From Paenarthrobacter nitroguajacolicus JCM 14115 (lineage in GTDB: Bacteria > Actinomycetota > Actinomycetes > Actinomycetales > Micrococcaceae), in assembly GCA_001313365.1 (NCBI GenBank), contig BBFS01000166.1:1-5389 (forward strand): DNA of 5,389 nucleotides, in the 5' to 3' direction. The notes below the pieces were generated by a model. The model was given only the letters and a program-made list of their open reading frames with translations. It made no database searches and was not told where the DNA came from. Below, in pieces: positions 1 through 5,389 of the stretch (within the stretch, counting starts at the first letter, position 1; every line of letters starts with the position of its first letter). The translations under genes and the position numbers were made by a program.

Positions 1-1
1 C

Positions 2-349
2 GCTCAGCGTAGCGGCGGCCGTGACCTGTTTGCGCCGGCTCCCCCCCGCGCTTCTGCCTCTGGCAGGGGGCCGGTGACGGCCGGTAGTGGGGGGATTTCA
101 TCGAGACGGCCGTGCGGGGGCGCGAATCCGGAGGTTGGTTTTCGGCGGCGGCCATGGGGGGGGTACAGAAGGCAAGGGGGGGGATCCTTTCGGTTCGCCT
201 GCGAAGTTAGCTGTCGGGTTCGGGCCAAGGAAAAATGCCCGGCCGTGCCCGGCGGCTTTCAGGCCACCGACATCACGGCTTCACCCCCCCAAGGCAGGCT
301 TGCTGCCGATTCTGGGTCCTCCACCCCCCCCGCCGTCAAAAAGGGATAG
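2..349 (+). CDS. Doubtful partial ORF, 3' end of an unknown rightward gene
   Basis: One rightward frame is open from the left edge to a TAG stop at 347-349, about 115 codons. The stop lies 4 bases before the inverted repeat at 354-394, as expected for the end of a gene followed by a terminator. The C-terminal residues would read PPAVKKG. Against it, the protein is rich in Gly, Arg, Pro and Ser with no recognisable domain, and a long open frame is common by chance in GC-rich DNA. The frame also crosses six G/C runs of 6-8 bases, so its true path may differ. No function can be given. Confidence 0.18.
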   Translation, partial: AQRSGGRDLFAPAPPRASASGRGPVTAGSGGISSRRPCGGANPEVGFRRRPWGGYRRQGGGSFRFACEVSCRVRAKEKCPAVPGGFQATDITASPPQGRLAADSGSSTPPAVKKG

Positions 350-353
350 TCGT

Positions 354-394
354 TTGATGCCCCCCCGGCGGGGTCCAGCGCGGGGGGGCATCAA
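354..394. terminator. Strong hairpin, candidate (bidirectional) terminator
   Basis: The left arm TTGATGCCCCCCCGGCG (354-370) pairs with the right arm CGCGGGGGGGCATCAA (379-394) with a single bulged G, leaving an 8-base loop. There is no good T tract after it on the plus strand. On the minus strand a CCCTTTTTG stretch lies about ten bases beyond the stem. It sits just past the doubtful rightward ORF (stop 347-349) and about 270 bases beyond the leftward SURF1 stop, so it could end transcription from either side. The C7 and G7 in the two arms are the same length. Confidence 0.45.
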
Positions 395-549
395 GGGTCT
401 CAATACAGAAAAACCTGAATTAATAGTAGCTGCAAAGCATCATCGTTACAATTTCGTGACTTAGGGGTTGTCGGCCTCGGTCAGGGACGCCCGGCTCGGT
501 GCTGTTCTGAGACGCTTGACCGTATCTTCAGATTTGCAGCTAAGGGGTC

Positions 550-573
550 AACGATCCCGGCCATGGGATCGTT
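550..573. terminator. Perfect 9-bp inverted repeat, candidate terminator of the leftward operon
   Basis: AACGATCCC (550-558) and GGGATCGTT (565-573) are perfectly complementary around the 6-base loop GGCCAT. The structure lies about 90 bases beyond the SURF1 stop codon (665-667) on the minus strand, the expected place for the operon terminator. There is no U tract, which is common for actinobacterial terminators but makes the call less certain. A binding site for a dimeric regulator is an alternative. Confidence 0.45.
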
Positions 574-664
574 CCCGGCACACCGGGTGATCTCCGCCTG
601 GCCGGGGGGGATGCCCTAGCCGTTCCGGGGGGGCACCCTCTCCCGTCGGGCCTGCCGTGCCTGG

Positions 665-1530
665 TCAGAGTCCCATCGAGTCCAGCAGGGCGTCTTCTTC
701 CTCGACGCGGGAGCGTTTGCGCGGGGGGGCGGGAGCACGGGGTTGCTGGGCGGTGCTTGCGGTCTCCGCGGATTCGTCGGGCATGTCCCGTTCCTCACGG
801 TGCATGCGGGCCTGCTGCCGTGCCATGTACCGAAACCCACGAAGCCAAGACGCCGAAGGTGATCCACTGCAGGGCGTAGGACAGGTTCGAGCCTTCCTTG
901 ACGGCCGGCGGGGCGAGTGGTTGCGGGACTGTGGCAGGCTGCGGGGGACTCCGAGGCCATGACCCCGTAGCTGCCTGCCAGCAACGGGTACCCCCCAGCT
1001 GGCTCGCGTAATAGGACAGGTCGATGCTGGCCAACTGGCCCTCGGGTGCGTCACGACCCAGATCGGGCTCGGAGGGTTTGATCCGTACGACCGCCGAGAC
1101 TTCTCCCGCTGGTGGTGCGGGCACGGCATCGGGGGTACCCGGGCCGGGTGTTGCCGATCGGCAGCCAGCCCCCCCGGTTGACTGCGATCGTTTCACCGGA
1201 AGCAAGCCGGAGCGGCACCACTACCTCGTATCCGGCAACGGAATTGTTGGGTCGGTTCCTGATGATTCTCTGGTCCTCGGCAAGGTACCGCCCTGACACT
1301 ACAACCGTTCTCCACTTCGCGTCGGGGTCGGCGACGTCAAAGGAGGCGCGGGCATCCTGGAACGGCACCGGGGTTCTGTCGTAGTTCTGCTGGACCTGCG
1401 GATTTCGGTCACGGTCTGATTCCGGCGCTCCATCTGCCAGTTCCCCCCCAGCAATGCATGCCGCGGCGAATAATGCGGCCAGCAGCAGCCAACCCGCCCA
1501 ACGCCAGGACAGAAGGAACCTATACGCCAT
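665..1530 (-). CDS. SURF1 family cytochrome c oxidase assembly protein (frameshifted in this sequence)
   Basis: SURF1 proteins help assemble cytochrome c oxidase, probably by handing heme a to subunit I in the membrane. When the frames are joined, the protein has about 288 residues, normal for actinobacteria. Visible are an N-terminal membrane segment (RFLLSWRWAGWLLLAALFAA), the family motif WQMERR just after it, YEVVVPLRL and NRG-WLPIGN in the outer loop, and a C-terminal segment around LSYALQWITFGVLA. A charged cytoplasmic tail ends in EEEDALLDSMGL before a TGA at 665-667. The ATG at 1528-1530 has an AGGAGG ribosome site 6 bases upstream and overlaps the resB stop by 11 bases. Frame breaks are inferred near 1443-1449, 1396-1398, 1129-1147, 991-996, 940 and 845-870. 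In-frame extra codons are likely at 1169-1175 (NRGGW for NRGW) and 723-729. The family call is firm; the intact state is inferred. Confidence 0.88.
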
Positions 1531-3162
1531 CCTGTTCCTCCTGGAGCTGCCATTGCCGTGCCAACAGTGCGCGGATCGCCGTCGCCTCGGCGGCTAGGCG
1601 GTGGTCTTCTCCGCGGGCCAGAAGGCCGTATTCGACCATCGTCCTGCCGTCCACGTGGGTGCCGGCGCGGACCCATACCCGGCGCCGGTTCACATACAGG
1701 GAGACCATGAGCTGCCACGGCCAGCAGCGAAAATACCAGCACCCAGCCCTGGGCGGGGGGGGTACTGCGTACATCCACCCCCGATGTAGCGTTTAAGCCC
1801 GTCGAAGCTGATGCTTCCCTTGCCTTCGGGCAGCGTGTACGTTGCACCGGGTTGAAGCGTGATGCCGCCGGCGGGAAGGTCCCTGCCGTTGAGTTGGGTC
1901 AGCTTGGCCACGTCCAGGACGTACACGTTTTGCGGCGCTCCGGTGTCCAGCCCGAGGTCCCCCCCGTAGTACGAGTTCAGGCTCAGCTGCGGGTTCAGGG
2001 GATCGGGGTCGAAGCTGTAGGACACGCCCTGGTCGTTCTTGATGGCCGAGGGCAGGAAGAACCCGACAAAGCCAGCTGGGATGGTGCGGCGTCCGGGACC
2101 TTGAGGACCACCGAAGAGGTGTAGACCCCGTCGTTGGGGGGATGGACACCACGGGACCGCTGAAGGCGGTTTTCCCGGTGCCGTCCTTGACGGTGACGAC
2201 CGGGGGGGCGTAGCCGTTGCCGACCAAGAACACCCCGGTTTCACCGAAATAGACTGGTTCGTTGACTTTCAGGGTCTGTTCCCGTGCCGGGGGGGACTCC
2301 GCTCCGTCCTTGGTGCTCAGCTCGGCGGTGAAGTCGATCGGCTGGCCGAACTGCTGGCGTGATTCCCTGTCGAAACGGACCTCGAAGCTCTCCAAAGTGA
2401 CGGCGAAAGGATCCAGCCAGGCGGTGTTGAAGTTGATTCCCGGGGTGAAGGCATCGTAGCTGACCAGGGTATTGACGAAAGTGCCGCCTTCGATGAGGAT
2501 CTTCTGTCCCCCCGATAGCCGAACATCCCGCCGATGGCCACACACACCAGCACCCCGATCAGCGAGGTGTGGAACACCAGGTTGCCGGCCTCCTTCAAAA
2601 ACCCACGCTCGGCACCCAGAGAGGGACGCAGCCCATCCCGGTCCCTGACCTCGACCCGGTAGCCGCGCTTCCTCAGCACGTCCGCGGCGTCCGCTATCGC
2701 GGCGGCCGCGGTGATCCCGTCCCCAGCGGGCAGGATCAAGGTGCCATACTCGGGCAGCCGGGAGAGCCGTTTTGGGGTACGTGGCGGCTGGGAGCGCAAG
2801 GCTTTGTAGTGGGTGCGGGCCTGGGAACGACACAGCCGATCAGGGAGATGAAGAGCAGGATGTAGATGGCTGAGAACCACACGGAGGAGTAGACATCGAA
2901 CATCTGCAGCACGTCCAGGACCGGCCCGTAGGCCGGGTTGTCCTTGATGTACCGGGTAACGAGGGCGGGATTGCTGATCGTTGCGGGAACAGCGAGCCCG
3001 GCACGGCGGCCACTGCGAGCAGGAGCAGCAGGAACAGGGCCGTTCGCATGCTGGTCAGCTGCCGCCAGGCCCAGCGCAGCATCCCACAGGGCCCCCAATG
3101 CCGGCAATACGGGGGTGCTGCGCCTGATCGGCGGCCGGTGTTGAAGTGTCAGGTAATGTCAT
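1520..3162 (-). CDS. resB: ResB-type cytochrome c biogenesis protein (frameshifted in this sequence)
   Basis: ResB (Ccs1) works with ResC/CcsA in system II, which moves heme across the membrane and attaches it to apocytochrome c outside. Joined frames give about 547 residues, the usual length. In order: a short cytoplasmic start, membrane segment 1 (MRTALFLLLLLAVAAVPGSL), then DNPAYGPVLDVLQMFDVYSS, segment 2 (VWFSAIYILLFISLIGCVVP), a basic loop ending RLPEYGTL, segment 3 with a conserved-type His (AGNLVFHTSLIGVLV), a long outer domain (SYDAFTPGINFNTAWLDPF, LKVNEPVYF, FVGFFLPSAIKNDQG, GDLGLDTGAPQNVYVLD), and a last segment (GWVLVFSLLAVA) followed by NRRRVWVR. The ATG at 3160-3162 overlaps the true ctaG stop as ATGA; no strong ribosome site is seen, so coupling is likely. 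The stop is TAG at 1520-1522. Frame breaks lie near 3113, 3086, 2968, 2831, 2508-2513, 2136-2141, 2072, 1778 and 1710. No CcsA partner gene is in the window. Confidence 0.9.
1537..1542 (-). promoter_or_regulatory. Ribosome binding site of the SURF1 gene
   Basis: On the minus strand the sequence reads AGGAGG, then the six bases AACAGG, then ATG. This near-consensus Shine-Dalgarno site lies inside the end of resB and fixes the SURF1 start at 1530. Confidence 0.8.
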
Positions 3163-4143
3163 CGTCGGCGCACCGGGCGGTTGGCCAGTTGTTGCAGGTA
3201 TTCGTTGTAGGCGTCCAGGTCAGGGTCCCCCCCGCTACCGCAGCCTTGCGTTCGGATTTGACCCAGCCCCGGGCCTCGTCCCGTTGCCAGCGAACCAGGA
3301 TGAACATCAACAACAGCACTCCCGGCAGCTCCCCCCCGTAGGACCAGGCCAGCCCGCCGGCCAGTCCTTGGTCCTGCATGGGGTCCACGTTCCAGCTCTC
3401 CGGCGGCGCGGCGAAAAACTTGACCATGGGCGCGGTGGCCATCATGATCACGACACCGAAAAAGGCATGCAGCGGCATCTCGGCAAAGATGTCCAACAAC
3501 CGGCCGAAGTGTGTCTGCCTGCTCGGCAGCGGGTCAGCGGAAATCAGCGGCACCGTGAAGAGGATGCCCGCGGCCAGGAACAACAATTCCAGCCCCACAT
3601 GGCCATACCAGTTCGGCAGCAGCAGGTCCGCGAGCCCGGAAAAATAGACCCCGTAGAAGCTGAGCAGGAACAGCGGCACCATGAAGGCCGGGTGAATGGC
3701 CCACCGGCCCGCACGCGACCGAAGGCCCCCCCAGAGGGCAAGCTTTAGGACCGGCCGGCCCAGCAGGTTGTGCGGGGGTCGCCCTCAGCAGCAAGGTACC
3801 GGGGGGGATCCTATGACCAGCAGGGGGCGGGACAGCCATCATCAGGGTCAGCTGCTGGAACATGAAAATGGAGAACATCCGCAGCCCGTACCCTTCAATT
3901 CCGGCTCCCATGACGACGATGATGGCCAGGCAGCCGAACAGGAACGAGGCGGTGCGTATCGGGGACCAGTGCCGGCCCTGCCGCCAGAGACTGATCGCGC
4001 CGGCGAGGTAGAGGACCGCGGCCAGCAGTGTCAGGGCAGGGATCAGGGGGAACAGGCTGCAGGTTCGGTGCGAGATACTCCCCCCCAGCGAAGGCGGCAA
4101 CGAGGGGGAGCCATACCGGGCCCTCTACTCCAGGCTCACCCAT
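3159..4143 (-). CDS. ctaG: CtaG-type cytochrome c oxidase assembly membrane protein (frameshifted in this sequence)
   Basis: This is a caa3_CtaG-family multi-span membrane protein, linked to copper delivery or assembly of cytochrome oxidase. Joined frames give about 320-325 residues with seven predicted segments. Landmarks are LIPALTLLAAVLYLAGAISL, FMFQQLTLMMAVPPLLVIG, HPAFMVPLFLLSFYGVYFSG, GHVGLELLFLAAGILFTVPL, SADPLPSRQTHFGRLLDIFA, EMPLHAFFGVVIMMA and LLLMFILVRWQRDEARGW. The start is the ATG at 4141-4143, 45 bases after the repressor stop. As read, the last frame stops at 3149, but fixing the C7 run at 3227-3233 gives DPDLDAYNEYLQQLANRPV and a TGA at 3159-3161 that overlaps the resB ATG. 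Other breaks are at 4046-4050, 3823-3827, 3801-3807 and 3774-3778. The third segment has Phe and Gln where the His pair common in this family is expected. Confidence 0.85.
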
Positions 4144-4188
4144 ATCAGTGACCCCGTCCGGCCACGGCGGCCTGGTCAGGGGCGTAAG

Positions 4189-4609
4189 TTAGTTGTTGCT
4201 GACCATTTTCAGGCGGTCCAGACCGGCGTGTCCGACGTGCGTGAGACCTAGATCGAGCAGCATGCGCACGTGCGAGTCGGCCAATGAATAGTAGGCCATC
4301 CGGCCGGCCCGACGGACCTGCACCACCCGCGGGCCGCGCAGCAGGCGCAGCGCATGGGAAACACCGGATTCGCTCAACCTGTGGTGGCGGCCAAATCGCA
4401 CACACACATCTCCCTTCGAGCAGCGCGATGAGGATCCTGACCCGTCCCGGGTCCGAGAGCAGCCCGAAAATCACCGCGAGATCCGTCACGTCCGTGTCCG
4501 CTGGCATTCGGGACCGGACGGCCTCGACCTTTTCGGCATCGACCAGCCGAACGGCGCAGTCGCTGCCCGGCTGGCTGGGCGTCGGCGTTGCCTGTGCTGT
4601 TCCGGTCAT
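4189..4609 (-). CDS. ArsR/SmtB family metal-sensing repressor, CadC-like (frameshifted in this sequence)
   Basis: This is a winged-helix repressor that leaves DNA on binding metal ions. Joined frames give 140 residues. The core DPGRVRILIALLEGEMCVCD leads into the recognition helix LSESGVSHALRLLR and the wing RRAGRMAYYSL. Two metal sites known in the family are visible. The alpha-3N type has CVC at residues 69 and 71 plus Cys18 before DAEKV; the Cys equivalent to CadC Cys11 is Leu22. The alpha-5 type is D112-x-H114-x10-H125-x2-H128. This suggests sensing of Cd/Pb and/or Zn, although copper cannot be excluded. The ATG at 4607-4609 is preceded by GAGGTAG; the other ATG at 4611-4613 opens a frame without family features. 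The 421-base span is two bases short of a clean gene, matching single missing G bases near 4412-4414 and 4378-4379. It is the first gene of the leftward operon and probably autoregulates it. Confidence 0.88.
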
Positions 4610-4618
4610 TCATTAAGA

Positions 4619-4625
4619 CTACCTC
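4619..4625 (-). promoter_or_regulatory. Ribosome binding site of the ArsR-family gene
   Basis: On the minus strand GAGGTAG lies 9 bases before the ATG at 4609. It supports translation from this region but fits the nearby ATG at 4613 as well, so protein content rather than spacing decides the start. Confidence 0.45.
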
Positions 4626-4633
4626 TACCTGCT

Positions 4634-4646
4634 AATGCGTCGCATT
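4634..4646. promoter_or_regulatory. Palindrome AATGCG-T-CGCATT, candidate repressor operator
   Basis: This is a perfect 13-base palindrome with a single central base, 24 bases upstream of the repressor start codon and just before its ribosome site. ArsR/SmtB proteins are dimers that bind short dyads near their own start, so this is a natural candidate for autoregulation. The role is inferred from position and symmetry only. Confidence 0.4.
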
Positions 4647-4668
4647 TGCCTTCTGACGTGCGGTCCGT

Positions 4669-4692
4669 GCCTGACCAGGCCGTACTGCCTGG
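4669..4692. repeat. Nested inverted repeats in the divergent intergenic region
   Basis: Three alternating arms occur: GCCTG (4669-4673), CAGGC (4676-4680, extended to CCAGGC from 4675) and GCCTGG (4687-4692). The central arm can pair with either neighbour, giving mutually exclusive hairpins or two half-overlapping dyads. It could be an operator for the leftward or rightward unit, or chance in GC-rich DNA. Confidence 0.3.
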
Positions 4693-4718
4693 ATCGGAAG
4701 GTGTCCGTCGGCCACCGA

Positions 4719-4746
4719 TTAACGTCTGAACAACTCTACAGATAAT
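4719..4746 (+). promoter_or_regulatory. Candidate sigma-70-type promoter of the copD-like gene
   Basis: TTAACG (4719-4724) and GATAAT (4741-4746) are separated by 16 bases and resemble the -35 and -10 boxes of a housekeeping promoter (the -10 differs from TATAAT at one position). The area is more AT-rich than its surroundings. Transcription would start near 4753, giving a leader of about 75-80 bases before the GTG start at 4831. No equally good promoter was found for the leftward operon. Confidence 0.4.
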
Positions 4747-4753
4747 CTTGAAT

Positions 4754-4775
4754 GGCGCCGGACTGCATCGGCGCC
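4754..4775. promoter_or_regulatory. Inverted repeat GGCGCCG-N8-CGGCGCC at the likely transcription start
   Basis: The two 7-base arms (4754-4760 and 4769-4775) are perfectly complementary around an 8-base spacer. The repeat begins right after the predicted -10 box of the rightward promoter, a classic place for a repressor operator. It could equally form a hairpin in the leader RNA. It differs in sequence from the palindrome near the repressor gene, so the two units may not share one regulator. Confidence 0.35.
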
Positions 4776-4830
4776 GCCTGACTCCCAGGCCATGGAGGGG
4801 CAGGTACGGGACCAGCGTTAAGGAACCATT

Positions 4831-5389
4831 GTGGCTTTGAAAGCCCCCCCGCTGCCAGCGGCAGCCCAACCACCTCGCCGAAATTGCGGTGGCTGGCCGC
4901 GGCCGGCGTGATCGCCGTGATCGTGGTCCTGGTGGCGACGGCCTACGGCAGGGGGGACCTTGCCGGCGGAAACCCGGGATCCGGCGCTTTGGTCCGGTGG
5001 GGGGGCTACGGCGTGGCCCAGACAGTGCAGAACGTAGCAGCTGCGGCCACCATCGGCGCCCTGTTCTTCGCGGCCTTCATCGTGCCGCCGGTACTGCGGG
5101 GCCGCAAGGGCCGCGGATCCGGGTCCCGCACGGCGGACCTATCCGCGGCGGAGATCGCGGCCGCTGATGAGCATCCGGCGTTCAGCCGGATCATGGTGCT
5201 GGCCTCGGTGGCGAGCCTGGTCTGGACTCTTTCGGCCGGGGGGCGGTGCTGGTGTTCAGCTTCGCCGATATTGCCGGGGGGGTGCCGGTTTCGGGCAGCC
5301 GCGAGTTCGCGGCCAGATCGTCTCCTACATCACTGAGCTTCCCAACGGCGCGGCCTGGCTGTGGGTCGTCATCATCGCCGCGGTCGTTG
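4831..5389 (+). CDS. copD: CopD-family membrane protein, 5' part, running off the right edge (frameshifted in this sequence)
   Basis: CopD proteins are multi-span membrane proteins linked to copper uptake or resistance; in many actinobacteria the domain is fused to a C-terminal CtaG domain, which cannot be checked here. Joined frames give about 185 residues. They read MALKAP, a short linker, segment 1 (LRWLAAAGVIAVIVVLVATA), ALVRW-GYGVAQTVQN, segment 2 (AAAATIGALFFAAFIVPPVL), a charged loop, HPAFSRIMVLASVASLVWTL, AVLVFSFADIAG, and segment 4 from PNGAAWLWVVIIAAVV at the edge. The GTG start at 4831 has AAGGA about 6 bases upstream and becomes in frame if the C7 run at 4844-4850 is C5; otherwise the frame opens only at a TTG at 4884. 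Further breaks are at 5238-5243 and near 5312, and likely extra Gly codons at 4999-5005 and 5276-5282. It is divergent from the repressor operon. Confidence 0.75.

Larger units (their letters stand above)
1..664. other. Region without a recognisable gene
   Basis: No protein family, tRNA or rRNA could be recognised here on either strand. The stretch contains ten of the window's G/C runs of 6-8 bases (for example 41-47, 156-163, 176-183, 284-290, 324-331, 604-610, 627-633), so reading frames are unreliable. Around 395-470 the base composition is clearly more AT-rich than the rest, as in intergenic DNA. Two strong inverted repeats (354-394, 550-573) fit the space between the end of the leftward SURF1 operon and whatever lies to the left. 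Confidence 0.6.

Noticed and set aside
1..664. tRNA, rRNA, riboswitch or CRISPR array in the left region
   Set aside because: No cloverleaf, conserved rRNA stretch, or regularly spaced direct repeat was found by eye.
616..1205. Several overlapping leftward open frames of 120-155 codons that could be taken for separate genes
   Set aside because: Each carries only a part of SURF1 (for example MLAGSYGVMASESPAA, LSYALQWITFGVLA, YMARQQARMHREERD); joined they make one protein.
1520..3162. resB as a genuine pseudogene
   Set aside because: All segments keep strong conservation in order and length, and the breaks fall mainly in G/C runs. The neighbouring genes show the same pattern, so sequence error is the better explanation.
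3146..3748. Rightward open frame of 200 codons opposite ctaG
   Set aside because: It is the antisense of the well-supported CtaG frame, and its protein is rich in Gln, Arg and Pro with no domain.
4754..4775. The GGCGCCG inverted repeat as a terminator of an upstream gene
   Set aside because: No gene reads into it from either side: the flanking genes diverge from this region, and there is no T tract, so an operator or leader hairpin fits better.
1..5389. Programmed ribosomal frameshifting as the reason for the many frame changes
   Set aside because: There are far too many breaks per gene, in every gene and in both directions, and no consistent slippery site with a downstream structure was seen.
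1..5389. Insertion sequence, transposon end or integrase
   Set aside because: No transposase or integrase frame and no terminal inverted repeats with target duplications were visible.

Overview
The window is high-GC DNA that reads like an actinobacterium, most likely an Arthrobacter-type member of the Micrococcaceae. This is inferred from remembered protein similarity and the G/C-rich third codon positions; no search was run. It carries two divergent transcription units for membrane-linked respiratory and copper functions.

Layout from left to right. Positions 1-664 hold no recognisable gene. They contain a rightward open frame of doubtful status and two strong inverted repeats (354-394 and 550-573) that look like terminators. 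Positions 665-4609 form one leftward operon. In transcription order it encodes an ArsR/SmtB metal-sensing repressor (4609-4189), a CtaG-type cytochrome c oxidase assembly protein (4143-3159), a ResB cytochrome c biogenesis protein (3162-1520) and a SURF1 oxidase assembly protein (1530-665). ctaG and resB share an ATGA overlap once a frame error is corrected, and resB overlaps the SURF1 gene by 11 bases. Positions 4610-4830 are a divergent regulatory region with several inverted repeats and a plausible rightward promoter. Position 4831 to the right edge is the 5' part of a CopD-family membrane protein, possibly the front of a CopD-CtaG fusion.

Read together, the genes suggest a repressor that senses a soft or transition metal (Cd/Pb/Zn-type ligand set) and controls a block that builds cytochrome c and the copper/heme a centres of an aa3-type oxidase, with a copper-linked membrane protein transcribed the other way. 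The functional link is inference from gene order.

A dominant oddity is that every gene is broken into several frames, yet each reads as a complete, conserved protein when the frames are joined. The window has about 30 G or C runs of 6-8 bases and I saw no A or T run of that length. Where a conserved protein motif fixes the expected length, runs of 4-5 appear as 5-8, while some short runs (AA, AAA, GGG) have lost a base. This looks like systematic homopolymer error in the sequence rather than real gene decay, so I list the genes as CDS with frameshifts noted.
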